Virus record (IMG/VR): IMGVR_UViG_3300006917_000063
Location: 1-38,346 of that record
Length of the DNA: 38,346 nt
Strand: one strand, 5' to 3'
Source of the DNA: a virus
Positions 32,374 through 38,346 of the stretch are shown piece by piece. A program made the translations under genes and the position numbers. The notes beneath the pieces are model-generated. The model saw only the letters and a program-made list of their open reading frames with translations, was not told the origin of the DNA and made no database searches. Numbering within the stretch: position 1 is the first letter of the stretch; each line of letters begins with the position of its first letter.

Positions 32374-34056
32374 ATGCCACGTTTATTTGGCTTTGAATTT
32401 GATTTCAATCGTAAGTCGTCGGCCCCAACTGCATCATTAGTCGCCCCAACCTCGAATACCGTTAGCTTTGTTCCACCGGATAATCAAGATGGCGCGCTCA
32501 ATGTGCAATTTGGCACTGCTGGTGGCTACTTTGGATACTATCTCGATCTTGATGGCACGGTTGTTGATGACTTTCAACTCATCAACCGCTATCGAGAAAT
32601 GCAGATTGTGGCTGAAGTTGATGAAGCTGTCGATCAAATCGTCAATGAACTTGTAGTGCAGGATGCGGATCGCATTCCCGTTTCACTGAATTTGGATTAT
32701 GTGGATTTGGGAGAAGAATTCGAAGCCCGTCTACACGCAGAATTTAACAACATTCTCAAGATGTTGAACTTCCACCGCGATGCATACAGCATTGTGCGTC
32801 AGTGGTATGTGGATGGCCGTCTCTATATGCACTGCGTCATCGACGAAAAGAATCCCCAAGACGGTATTCAAGAACTACGCCTTGTCGATCCGCGCACGAT
32901 TCGAAAAGTGCGTGAAGTGGCGCGCAAGCGTCATCAGCAAGGACAGTTTGATATCGTAGAAGTTGTACGCGAGTACTTCGTCTACAACCCAATGGGGTTT
33001 GTGGCACCCTCGAACATTTCTGGTTCCACAAATCCCACAGCGGCATTACTGAATTATAACGGCATTCGTATCACTACCGATTCGATAGCGTTTTGCCCGT
33101 CAGGCCTGTACGACGCCAATAAGAAGACCGTGCTCTCATGGTTGCATAAGGCGATCAAGCCGCTCAATCTCCTACGCATGATTGAAGACTCATGCGTGGT
33201 GTATCGCGTCTCCCGTGCACCAGAACGTCGTGTGTTCTACATTGACGTGGGTAATCTTCCCAAGCAAAAAGCGGAACAATATCTGTACGACATAATGCAG
33301 CGGTATCGTAATAAGCTGGTCTATGATGTGGGCACAGGTGAAATTCGCGACGACCGCAAGTTCATGTCGATGCTGGAAGACTTTTGGTTGCCACGACGCG
33401 AAGGCGGAAAGGGTACCGAAATACAGACGCTACCTGCAGGGCAGAATCTATCGCAGATGGAAGATGTCGATTACTTCCGCAAGAAGTTGTACCGCGCTTT
33501 GGGATTGCCTCCGACGCGTACGGAATTCGGTCAAGGGTTTCAACTGGGCCGCGCAACAGAAATCACTCGCGACGAATTGCGGTTTAGTAAGTTCGTACAC
33601 CGTCTACAAACCCAATTTCAGTACTTGTTTGATCAACTACTTGAAAAACAATTGCGACTGAAAAAGGTCATGACTGAAGCGGAGTGGCACAAAATTAAGG
33701 ATCAGATTCGCTACAAGTGGCAGCAAGATATGTATTTCGAAGAACTCAAAGAAAACGAAATCATGACGGCTCGCGTGAATCTCGCCACGTCACTGGAACC
33801 TTTTGTCGGCAAGTACTTCTCACAGCAATACATTCAGCGTGAAGTGTTCAAACTGACGGATGATGATCTATCCTCTATGCAAGCGGATATGGCAGATGAG
33901 TCGTCAGAAGCGTCATCATTTGATCGTGAAGCGGATGCCACATTGCGCGATACCGATAGCAGTTCGGAAACTCGCGACAATACGGTACAGATTAACCCGG
34001 CAGCGAAATCGGATGTTGTACCTCCAGCATCGAAGACGACTGCAAATACTAAATAA
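32374..34056 (+). CDS. gp20: gp20 portal protein
   Basis: The 560-residue protein (T4: 524 aa) has recognisable T4-portal segments: LINRYREMQIVAEVDEAVDQ, IVNELVVQDAD, VDGRLYMHCVIDEKNPQDGI, ELRLVDPRTIRKVREV, KPLNLLRMIEDSCVVYRVSR, APERRVFYIDVGNLPKQKAE and YFRKKLYRALGLPPTR. The dodecameric portal nucleates prohead assembly and binds the gp17 motor. The last 60 residues are Ser/Asp/Thr-rich and probably disordered. GAAGGTGA just before the ATG serves as ribosome site, directly after the UUCG hairpin. The last two codons and stop overlap the next late promoter box. Confidence 0.96.
   Translation: MPRLFGFEFDFNRKSSAPTASLVAPTSNTVSFVPPDNQDGALNVQFGTAGGYFGYYLDLDGTVVDDFQLINRYREMQIVAEVDEAVDQIVNELVVQDADRIPVSLNLDYVDLGEEFEARLHAEFNNILKMLNFHRDAYSIVRQWYVDGRLYMHCVIDEKNPQDGIQELRLVDPRTIRKVREVARKRHQQGQFDIVEVVREYFVYNPMGFVAPSNISGSTNPTAALLNYNGIRITTDSIAFCPSGLYDANKKTVLSWLHKAIKPLNLLRMIEDSCVVYRVSRAPERRVFYIDVGNLPKQKAEQYLYDIMQRYRNKLVYDVGTGEIRDDRKFMSMLEDFWLPRREGGKGTEIQTLPAGQNLSQMEDVDYFRKKLYRALGLPPTRTEFGQGFQLGRATEITRDELRFSKFVHRLQTQFQYLFDQLLEKQLRLKKVMTEAEWHKIKDQIRYKWQQDMYFEELKENEIMTARVNLATSLEPFVGKYFSQQYIQREVFKLTDDDLSSMQADMADESSEASSFDREADATLRDTDSSSETRDNTVQINPAAKSDVVPPASKTTANTK
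34049..34055 (+). promoter_or_regulatory. Late promoter box CTAAATA overlapping the gene 20 stop
   Basis: The context is ACTAAATAA. It lies within the final Thr-Lys-stop codons of gene 20. The predicted leader is about 4 nt before the ATG at 34065. Confidence 0.6.
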
Positions 34057-34064
34057 TACCAACT

Positions 34065-34751
34065 ATGGCCATCTCATCAGGAACCGCAAACGTTCAAATT
34101 CTCATCGACACGTCGTCACGACTCGTCGCTCGTTTTTTGTATTACACCAGTAACGGGGCGAACGAGACGGATTCACTAAAGATCAATGTGTCTACTCTTG
34201 CGGCTCGGGCATATTCATTGGTGGTCGCAAACAGCAATGTGTATGTTCAACCCGGTGCCGTTGTTGTGGGTACCACCAGCAATGCGCATGCAATCGTATC
34301 GGAATGGAACAAAGCCGTCAACACCGCAGTAATCACTGCCCTGACAGGAAACACCGCATTTGCGGATAATGAAGTGCTGACGTTTACGTTTGGCAATACT
34401 ACATTGGGCACCTGTAATTCCAAGAGTTCGAGCGCATTTGTCACGCCAGCAAGAAACTTGGATATCACAAGTGTGTGGTATTCCATCAGTGCGGGTATGA
34501 CGGTAGAATTAGGGTTCGGTGGCGCCTATGCGAACTCAACTGCGTATGTTGCTCCGTCAATGCTCTTATCCGGTTCCGGATATTTTGGCAAGAATGCGCT
34601 ACCTGCACAACTCGATAATCCCGTGCTCAACCCGACTGGAAATTTTTACATCAGCACATATAACGATGGTACATTAGGTACAGCACTGTCATACACCGTG
34701 ATCACGGAATTCCGCAAGACTGCGGGATTTGTTGCCGTACCCGGATACTAA
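34065..34751 (+). CDS. Virion-type protein between genes 20 and 21, 228 aa
   Basis: The protein starts MAISSGTANVQILIDTSSRL, then ARFLYYTSNGANETDSLKIN. A beta module (residues about 54-110: NSNVYVQPGAVVVGTTSNAHAIV, then ITALTGNTAFADNEVLTF) resembles those inserted in gp13 and gp14. The end (DNPVLNPTGNFYISTYNDGT, ALSYTVITEFRKTAGF) is compact and beta-rich. T4 has 67 and 68 between 20 and 21, but this protein is neither in length nor in charge. A capsid or neck decoration role is possible; the function is unknown. Confidence 0.75.
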   Translation: MAISSGTANVQILIDTSSRLVARFLYYTSNGANETDSLKINVSTLAARAYSLVVANSNVYVQPGAVVVGTTSNAHAIVSEWNKAVNTAVITALTGNTAFADNEVLTFTFGNTTLGTCNSKSSSAFVTPARNLDITSVWYSISAGMTVELGFGGAYANSTAYVAPSMLLSGSGYFGKNALPAQLDNPVLNPTGNFYISTYNDGTLGTALSYTVITEFRKTAGFVAVPGY

Positions 34752-34764
34752 TAAAGGAAGCATC

Positions 34765-35073
34765 ATGAATTCACTTTCACAGCTCATTCAGAACGTCAAG
34801 TCGGCCTCGTGGTCGAACGCAAATCAAGTGTTTGCAGAGATTATGCAGCAGAAGGTTGCGGATCGTTTGGCATCAGAACGTCAGACGATTTTCAAGGAAG
34901 AAGCCGATGCATCGGCTTCAGCCGATGACATCAAGTATCAAGAATACTTTCGTGGCATGCTGAAGAAGCACGGCTATGACTCGCCTGCGGATATTCCGGA
35001 TGACAAGAAAAACGAATTCTTTAAGTCGGTTGATGCGGGATATCAAGCCAAAGATGAGTCGTGGAAGAAGTAA
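34765..35073 (+). CDS. Small prohead core-like protein upstream of gene 21
   Basis: I start at the ATG at 34765 (MNSLSQLIQNVKSASWSNAN), which has AGGAAG 4 nt upstream. The longer frame beginning at 34729 overlaps the previous gene and adds MLPYPDTNKGSI, which looks unrelated. The 102-residue product is highly charged and helical (FAEIMQQKVADRLASERQTIFKEE), then KYQEYFRGMLKKHGYDSPAD and KKNEFFKSVDAGYQAKDESW. Position between portal and protease, size and composition match the T4 prohead core proteins 67/68, but I cannot say which one. Confidence 0.72.
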   Translation: MNSLSQLIQNVKSASWSNANQVFAEIMQQKVADRLASERQTIFKEEADASASADDIKYQEYFRGMLKKHGYDSPADIPDDKKNEFFKSVDAGYQAKDESWKK

Positions 35074-35100
35074 CGATTTTCTTTTTCTAGGAAAACACTC

Positions 35101-35778
35101 ATGAAATTCATTACCGAAGTGTTCGAACGTGTCACCCCGCTGATTGAAGCGGTCGACAACGGTTCGAAAAACTATCAGATTGAAGGCGTTTTTCTTCAGT
35201 CAGAAGTCAAAAATCGCAACGGTCGCATTTATCCCTATGCGGTGCTAGAGCGTGAAGTCGAACGCTATAACCGCGAATACGTGCAGCAGAATCGTGCACT
35301 TGGCGAGTTGGGGCATCCTGATTCTCCACACATCAATCTGGATCGAGTGTCGCACATGATCACCAAGTTGGTGCCAAACGGCACCGATTTCGTTGGGCGT
35401 GCGAAGATCATGGATACCCCATACGGCAAAATCGTCAAGTCGTTCATCGACGAAGGTGTCAAGTTTGGTGTGTCGTCACGCGGTGTCGGGTCATTGCACG
35501 ATAATGACGACGCAGCGGTCGTAGGAGAAGACTTCTATCTCGCTACCGCAGCAGACATCGTTGCAGACCCAAGTGCTCCTGAAGCGTTTGTACACGGTTT
35601 ACGTGAACAGCGTGAATGGGTGTGGGATAACGGCGTGCTCTCACCGGCAGCCGTTGAACGGTTAGAGCGGCAGTTGCATGCCGCCTCGGTGAAAACGGTG
35701 CCGCAGCGCAAGCACATTGAAAGTGCGGTGTTCGAATCGTTTATGAAGGCATTACGTCAAGGTACAACTATTTCATAG
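35101..35778 (+). CDS. gp21: gp21 prohead core protease
   Basis: The 225-residue protein (T4 about 212 aa) starts MKFITEVFERVTPLIEAVDN. The conserved QIEGVFLQSEVKNRNGRIYP block leads into GELGHPDSPHINLDRVSHMI with H72 as the probable catalytic His. KFGVSSRGVG holds the nucleophile (S125 or S126) of this serine protease family. After assembly it degrades the core and trims the shell protein. The gene begins after an AGGAAA site 6 nt upstream. The C-terminal segment (ERLERQLHAAS through FESFMKALRQG) is helical and probably removed on activation. Confidence 0.95.
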   Translation: MKFITEVFERVTPLIEAVDNGSKNYQIEGVFLQSEVKNRNGRIYPYAVLEREVERYNREYVQQNRALGELGHPDSPHINLDRVSHMITKLVPNGTDFVGRAKIMDTPYGKIVKSFIDEGVKFGVSSRGVGSLHDNDDAAVVGEDFYLATAADIVADPSAPEAFVHGLREQREWVWDNGVLSPAAVERLERQLHAASVKTVPQRKHIESAVFESFMKALRQGTTIS

Positions 35779-35790
35779 AACTGCGTTTTA

Positions 35791-35797
35791 CTAAATA
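35791..35797 (+). promoter_or_regulatory. Late promoter box CTAAATA for gene 22
   Basis: The context is ACTAAATAA, in the 68-bp gap after gene 21. The predicted leader is about 44 nt with AGGAGA (35835-35840) 6 nt before the ATG. Confidence 0.75.
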
Positions 35798-35800
35798 AAA

Positions 35801-35826
35801 TCTGTGGTTCATTTGAATTCCACAGA
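35801..35826 (+). other. 5'-terminal leader hairpin of gene 22 mRNA
   Basis: TCTGTGG (35801-35807) pairs with CCACAGA (35820-35826). Inside, TTCA pairs with TGAA around a TT loop, with a 2-nt bulge. With the predicted start at about 35803 the mRNA would begin inside this stem, as expected for a structure that protects the 5' end. Confidence 0.5.
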
Positions 35827-35846
35827 ACAGTTAGAGGAGATACCCA

Positions 35847-37115
35847 ATGAGCGAGTTAGTCAATCCCGTTTCAGCGGCTCAGTTGCAGCATCGCAATCAA
35901 GAGCCGTCACATCTTGGTGGCGCGTCGTTCGACGATCTGGGCGGCACAACACCTGAGACAGAACCCAATGCTGCTAAGATTGACGCCGCGAAGGGTGTCA
36001 AAGGGCAGGATACATCCATTCCACGTTCAGTGGCCGCAGAGCCTTCACACCTGAAGGGCGTTGTGGAAGACGACGAGAAGGAAGTGGAAGTGGCGTTTGG
36101 CGACGACGAGGTCAAGGCCGAAGAGGTTGACGATCTCGACAAGGCGCTCGACGAAGCGATGGAAGACGAGCCGGCGAAAGTTGACGTGAAGGTCGACGAA
36201 GAAGCCGACGACGACGAAAAGAAGATCGCTGAAGAGGCCGACGACGAGAAGAAGGCAGACGACGTGCACGAGAGTGCGGATGCGGATGCTGACGACGAGA
36301 AGAAGATGGATGAGGAAGCCGACGACGAGAAGAAGATGGACGAGGAAGACGACGACGAGAAGAAGGTCGAAGAGTCAGTCTCCATTCGCGTCAAGATGCC
36401 AAAAGCAAACATCTTCGAGAGCGCCGGATTCGATGCGTCACAGCAAAAGCGCGTGGCCGCAATCTTCGAGAGCGCCATCAAGGATACCACCAAGCAGGTG
36501 AGCACGAAGTTGAACGAGCACTACAAGGCTCGCTACTCGCAGAAGCTCGCGGTTGCGGAACAGAAGCTCACGGATCGTCTGAACACCTACCTGTCGGTGG
36601 TGGTCGAGACGTGGATGGAAGAGAATCGCGTGAACGTGCGCAAGAACCTGCGTACAGAACTCGCGGAAAATTTCTTGAATGGTCTTCAGTCACTGTTCAA
36701 GGAAAGCTACATTGACGTGCCGGAAAGCAAGGTTGATGTGGTCGAGACGTTAACTTCGCGTGTTGAAGCTCTGGAAACAAAGCTGAACGAAGAACACACG
36801 AAGAACTTGAAGTTGCGTCGGTTGGCAGAAGCCGCAAACAAGAAGCGTATTGTTGCGGAGTTTGCTCGTAATATGAGTGAAACACAAGCGGCGAAGCTGG
36901 CTAAGCTCGCTGAAAACACTGATTATGTGGATGCGAAAGACTTCCGTGAGAAGTTGGGGATGTTGAAGGAAAGTTACTTCGGTGCAAAGGAAACAAAGAT
37001 GGACCGACTGCCTGAGGAAAATGTGCAGGTGGTTAGTGAGAATACTACCAAGGTGAAGAGCGAAGCGGATGCGGTGGCAGACGCGATCTCTCGTCAGGTG
37101 AAGTCAAACTGGTAA
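35847..37115 (+). CDS. gp22: gp22 major prohead scaffold (core) protein with acidic N-terminal expansion
   Basis: The 422-residue protein is much longer than T4 gp22 (269 aa). Residues 74-177 are almost wholly Asp/Glu/Lys with five DDEKK repeats. From about 178 the sequence becomes the typical helical scaffold: VKMPKANIFESAGFDASQQK, FESAIKDTTKQVSTKLNEHYKARYSQKL, ETWMEENRVNVRKNLRTELA, ENFLNGLQSLFKESYIDVPESK and a coiled coil (LTSRVEALETKLNEEHTKNL). It shapes the prohead and is digested by gp21. Several L-x-E and I-x-E sites suit that protease. Its strong ribosome site and private promoter predict high expression. Confidence 0.93.
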   Translation: MSELVNPVSAAQLQHRNQEPSHLGGASFDDLGGTTPETEPNAAKIDAAKGVKGQDTSIPRSVAAEPSHLKGVVEDDEKEVEVAFGDDEVKAEEVDDLDKALDEAMEDEPAKVDVKVDEEADDDEKKIAEEADDEKKADDVHESADADADDEKKMDEEADDEKKMDEEDDDEKKVEESVSIRVKMPKANIFESAGFDASQQKRVAAIFESAIKDTTKQVSTKLNEHYKARYSQKLAVAEQKLTDRLNTYLSVVVETWMEENRVNVRKNLRTELAENFLNGLQSLFKESYIDVPESKVDVVETLTSRVEALETKLNEEHTKNLKLRRLAEAANKKRIVAEFARNMSETQAAKLAKLAENTDYVDAKDFREKLGMLKESYFGAKETKMDRLPEENVQVVSENTTKVKSEADAVADAISRQVKSNW

Positions 37116-37128
37116 CAGTTGGATTTTA

Positions 37129-37135
37129 CTAAATA
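37129..37135 (+). promoter_or_regulatory. Late promoter box CTAAATA for gene 23
   Basis: The context is ACTAAATAG, 13 nt after the gene 22 stop. The predicted leader is about 40 nt, with AGGAG (37167-37171) 9 nt before the ATG at 37181. Confidence 0.75.
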
Positions 37136-37143
37136 GTTTTCAC

Positions 37144-37166
37144 GCGATGTCGTAGACACGCTTTTT
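37144..37166 (+). other. Leader hairpin followed by T-run upstream of gene 23
   Basis: GCG-A-TGTC (37144-37151), loop GTA, GACA-CGC (37155-37161), then TTTTT (37162-37166). This is a 7-bp stem with one bulged A. It resembles a small intrinsic terminator but lies between the late box and the ribosome site of the major capsid gene, so it could equally be a 5' stabilising hairpin or stop read-through from gene 22. Confidence 0.4.
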
Positions 37167-37180
37167 AGGAGTTAACTACA

Positions 37181-38346
37181 ATGGCCGATTTTCTGTCAGA
37201 AGACGTTAAGAACAAGTGGTCGAAGGTGATCAATCACCCCGATCTGCCCGAAATCAAGGAGTCGTGGAAGAAGAAGGTCACCACGATGATGCTGGAGAAC
37301 ACCGCCCGCGAAATGGCGAAGGCTCAGCAGATCAACGAAGATGCTCCCGCGAACCAGTCGGGTGCGTTTCCGAGTGCGACGAACCTTAAGGGTTTTGATC
37401 CGATCCTGATCTCCCTGATTCGCCGTGCAATGCCGAATCTGATCGCGTACGATCTGTGCGGCGTGCAGCCGATGACGGGCCCGACGGGTCTGATCTTCGC
37501 AATGAAGTCGAAGTACTCGTCACAGGGTGGCGATGAAGCTCTGTTCTATGAGGCGAACACTGCGTTCGCGTCAGCAGGCCTCGGTAGCCCTGCATCACAG
37601 ACAGGCACACTGCCGTCAGGTAACTCGTCGGCGCTGTCGAACAGCACCAACTATACCTACGCCGGTGGTATGTCAACGCTCGTGGGTGAAGGTCTTGGTA
37701 CCTCAGGCAACACCGCAATCCCCGAGATGGCATTCTCCATCGACAAGGTGACGGTGACTGCAAAGACCCGTAAGCTGAAGGCAGAATACACCATCGAAAT
37801 CGCTCAGGATCTGAAGGCGGTTCATGGTCTGGATGCTGAGACTGAGCTTGCGAACATTCTATCGGCGGAAATCCTCGCGGAAATCAACCGTGAGATCATC
37901 CGCACGATCTACTTCGGTGCCGTTGCTGGCGCAAACAACAACGTTGCGACCGCGGGCGTGTTCGACCTCGATACGGATTCGGATGGCCGCTGGATGGTTG
38001 AGCGGTTCAAGGGTCTGTTCTTCCAGATCGAGCGCGATGCCAACGCAATCGCAAAGGCCACCCGTCGTGGCAAGGGTAACATCGTGCTCTGCTCGTCAGA
38101 CGTCGCGAGTGCCCTCGCTGCTGCGGATTTCCTGAGCTACGACAGTGCGTATGACGCCAAGCTGTCGGTGGACGACACGGGTTCGACCTATGTCGGTACT
38201 CTGCAGGGTCGCTACAAGGTCTACATCGATCCGTACGCACCTGTGAACGATGCTCAGCACTTCGTGGTGGGCTATCGCGGTAACAGCCCGTATGATGCAG
38301 GTTTGTTCTACTGCCCGTACGTGCCGCTGCAGATGCTCCGCGCACA
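37181..38346 (+). CDS. gp23: gp23 major capsid protein (3'-partial)
   Basis: The frame runs from ATG 37181 to the right edge with no stop (388 codons visible; T4 gp23 is 521 aa). It starts MADFLSEDVKNKWSKVINHP; then GFDPILISLIRRAMPNLIAY, DLCGVQPMTGPTGLIFAMKS, MAFSIDKVTVTAKTRKLKAEYTIEIAQDLKAVHGLDAETELANILS, IVLCSSDVASAL and GLFYCPYVPLQMLRA are hallmark gp23 segments of the HK97 fold. In T4 the gp21 protease removes an N-terminal piece after an (I/L)-x-E motif. Here INE at residues 51-53 (followed by DAPANQ) is the likely cut site. This is the gene commonly used to place T4-like phages phylogenetically. Confidence 0.97.
   Translation, partial: MADFLSEDVKNKWSKVINHPDLPEIKESWKKKVTTMMLENTAREMAKAQQINEDAPANQSGAFPSATNLKGFDPILISLIRRAMPNLIAYDLCGVQPMTGPTGLIFAMKSKYSSQGGDEALFYEANTAFASAGLGSPASQTGTLPSGNSSALSNSTNYTYAGGMSTLVGEGLGTSGNTAIPEMAFSIDKVTVTAKTRKLKAEYTIEIAQDLKAVHGLDAETELANILSAEILAEINREIIRTIYFGAVAGANNNVATAGVFDLDTDSDGRWMVERFKGLFFQIERDANAIAKATRRGKGNIVLCSSDVASALAAADFLSYDSAYDAKLSVDDTGSTYVGTLQGRYKVYIDPYAPVNDAQHFVVGYRGNSPYDAGLFYCPYVPLQMLRA

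Noticed and set aside
34729-34764. Upstream start for the small core-like gene
   Set aside because: It overlaps the end of the 228-aa gene and adds 12 unrelated residues; the ATG at 34765 has a good AGGAAG site and a typical core-protein N-terminus.
1-38346. tRNA genes, integrase, transposase or homing endonuclease
   Set aside because: I looked for these as common T4-like accessory features and saw no supporting sequence; gene 17 is uninterrupted.

Overview
The window is about 38 kb of a T4-like (gp23-type) myovirus genome. Every gene I can support lies on the + strand. The right 14 kb carries the T4 head/neck/tail block in its usual order: 13, 14, 15, 16, 17, 18, 19, 20, a 228-aa protein, a small core protein, 21, 22, 23. 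Several of these are recognisable from motifs: Walker A/B and RNase H-type acidic residues in the terminase, the His/Ser pair in the prohead protease, and the sheath, tube, portal and capsid sequences. Base composition is near 50% GC and the sequences are clearly diverged from T4 itself, so an environmental 'far-T4' phage (cyanophage/pelagiphage-like relatives) is the best description. The host cannot be read from the window.

Layout. Positions 1-6565 hold the end of a giant fibre or adhesin built from about 33 copies of a 22-residue repeat; the gene is open at the left edge. Positions 6575-19291 hold a dense cluster of virion-surface proteins. These include four paralogues, each an N-terminal anchor plus exactly six kelch-like blades ending in SDGAV, with a glycosyltransferase-like gene between them, two fibre anchors of the MGYLGR type, and several small beta-rich proteins. 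A module of the form VGANVxxNTSAxFVGNSSVNT recurs in most of these proteins.

Positions 19294-23322 hold the most unusual part. Two tandem paralogues carry long lysine- and arginine-free His/Asp/Ser/Thr/Tyr tails. They are followed by a radical SAM/SPASM enzyme that carries a similar His/Asp tail at its own C-terminus, and then by an overlapping gene for a GYPxCC-domain plus methyltransferase protein. The cassette is flanked on both sides by fibre-type genes that end in the same C-terminal peptide. I infer a phage-encoded post-translational modification (or metal-loading) system acting on virion appendages. It recalls, but is not, the bacterial His-Xaa-Ser radical SAM system.

Positions 23335-24690 hold another fibre-type gene, and 24697-38346 the conserved structural and packaging block, with gene 23 open at the right edge.

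Expression signals are clear. A T4-late-like box, CTAAATA, occurs eleven times upstream of late genes. At several fibre genes the box ends only 5-9 nt before the ATG, which predicts leaderless or near-leaderless mRNAs. Genes 18, 22 and 23 instead have 40-57 nt leaders with good Shine-Dalgarno sites and a hairpin near the predicted 5' end. Genes 18/19 and 19/20 are separated by a 22-bp palindrome and by a cUUCGg-capped hairpin. I saw no tRNA, CRISPR array, integrase, transposase or reverse transcriptase.
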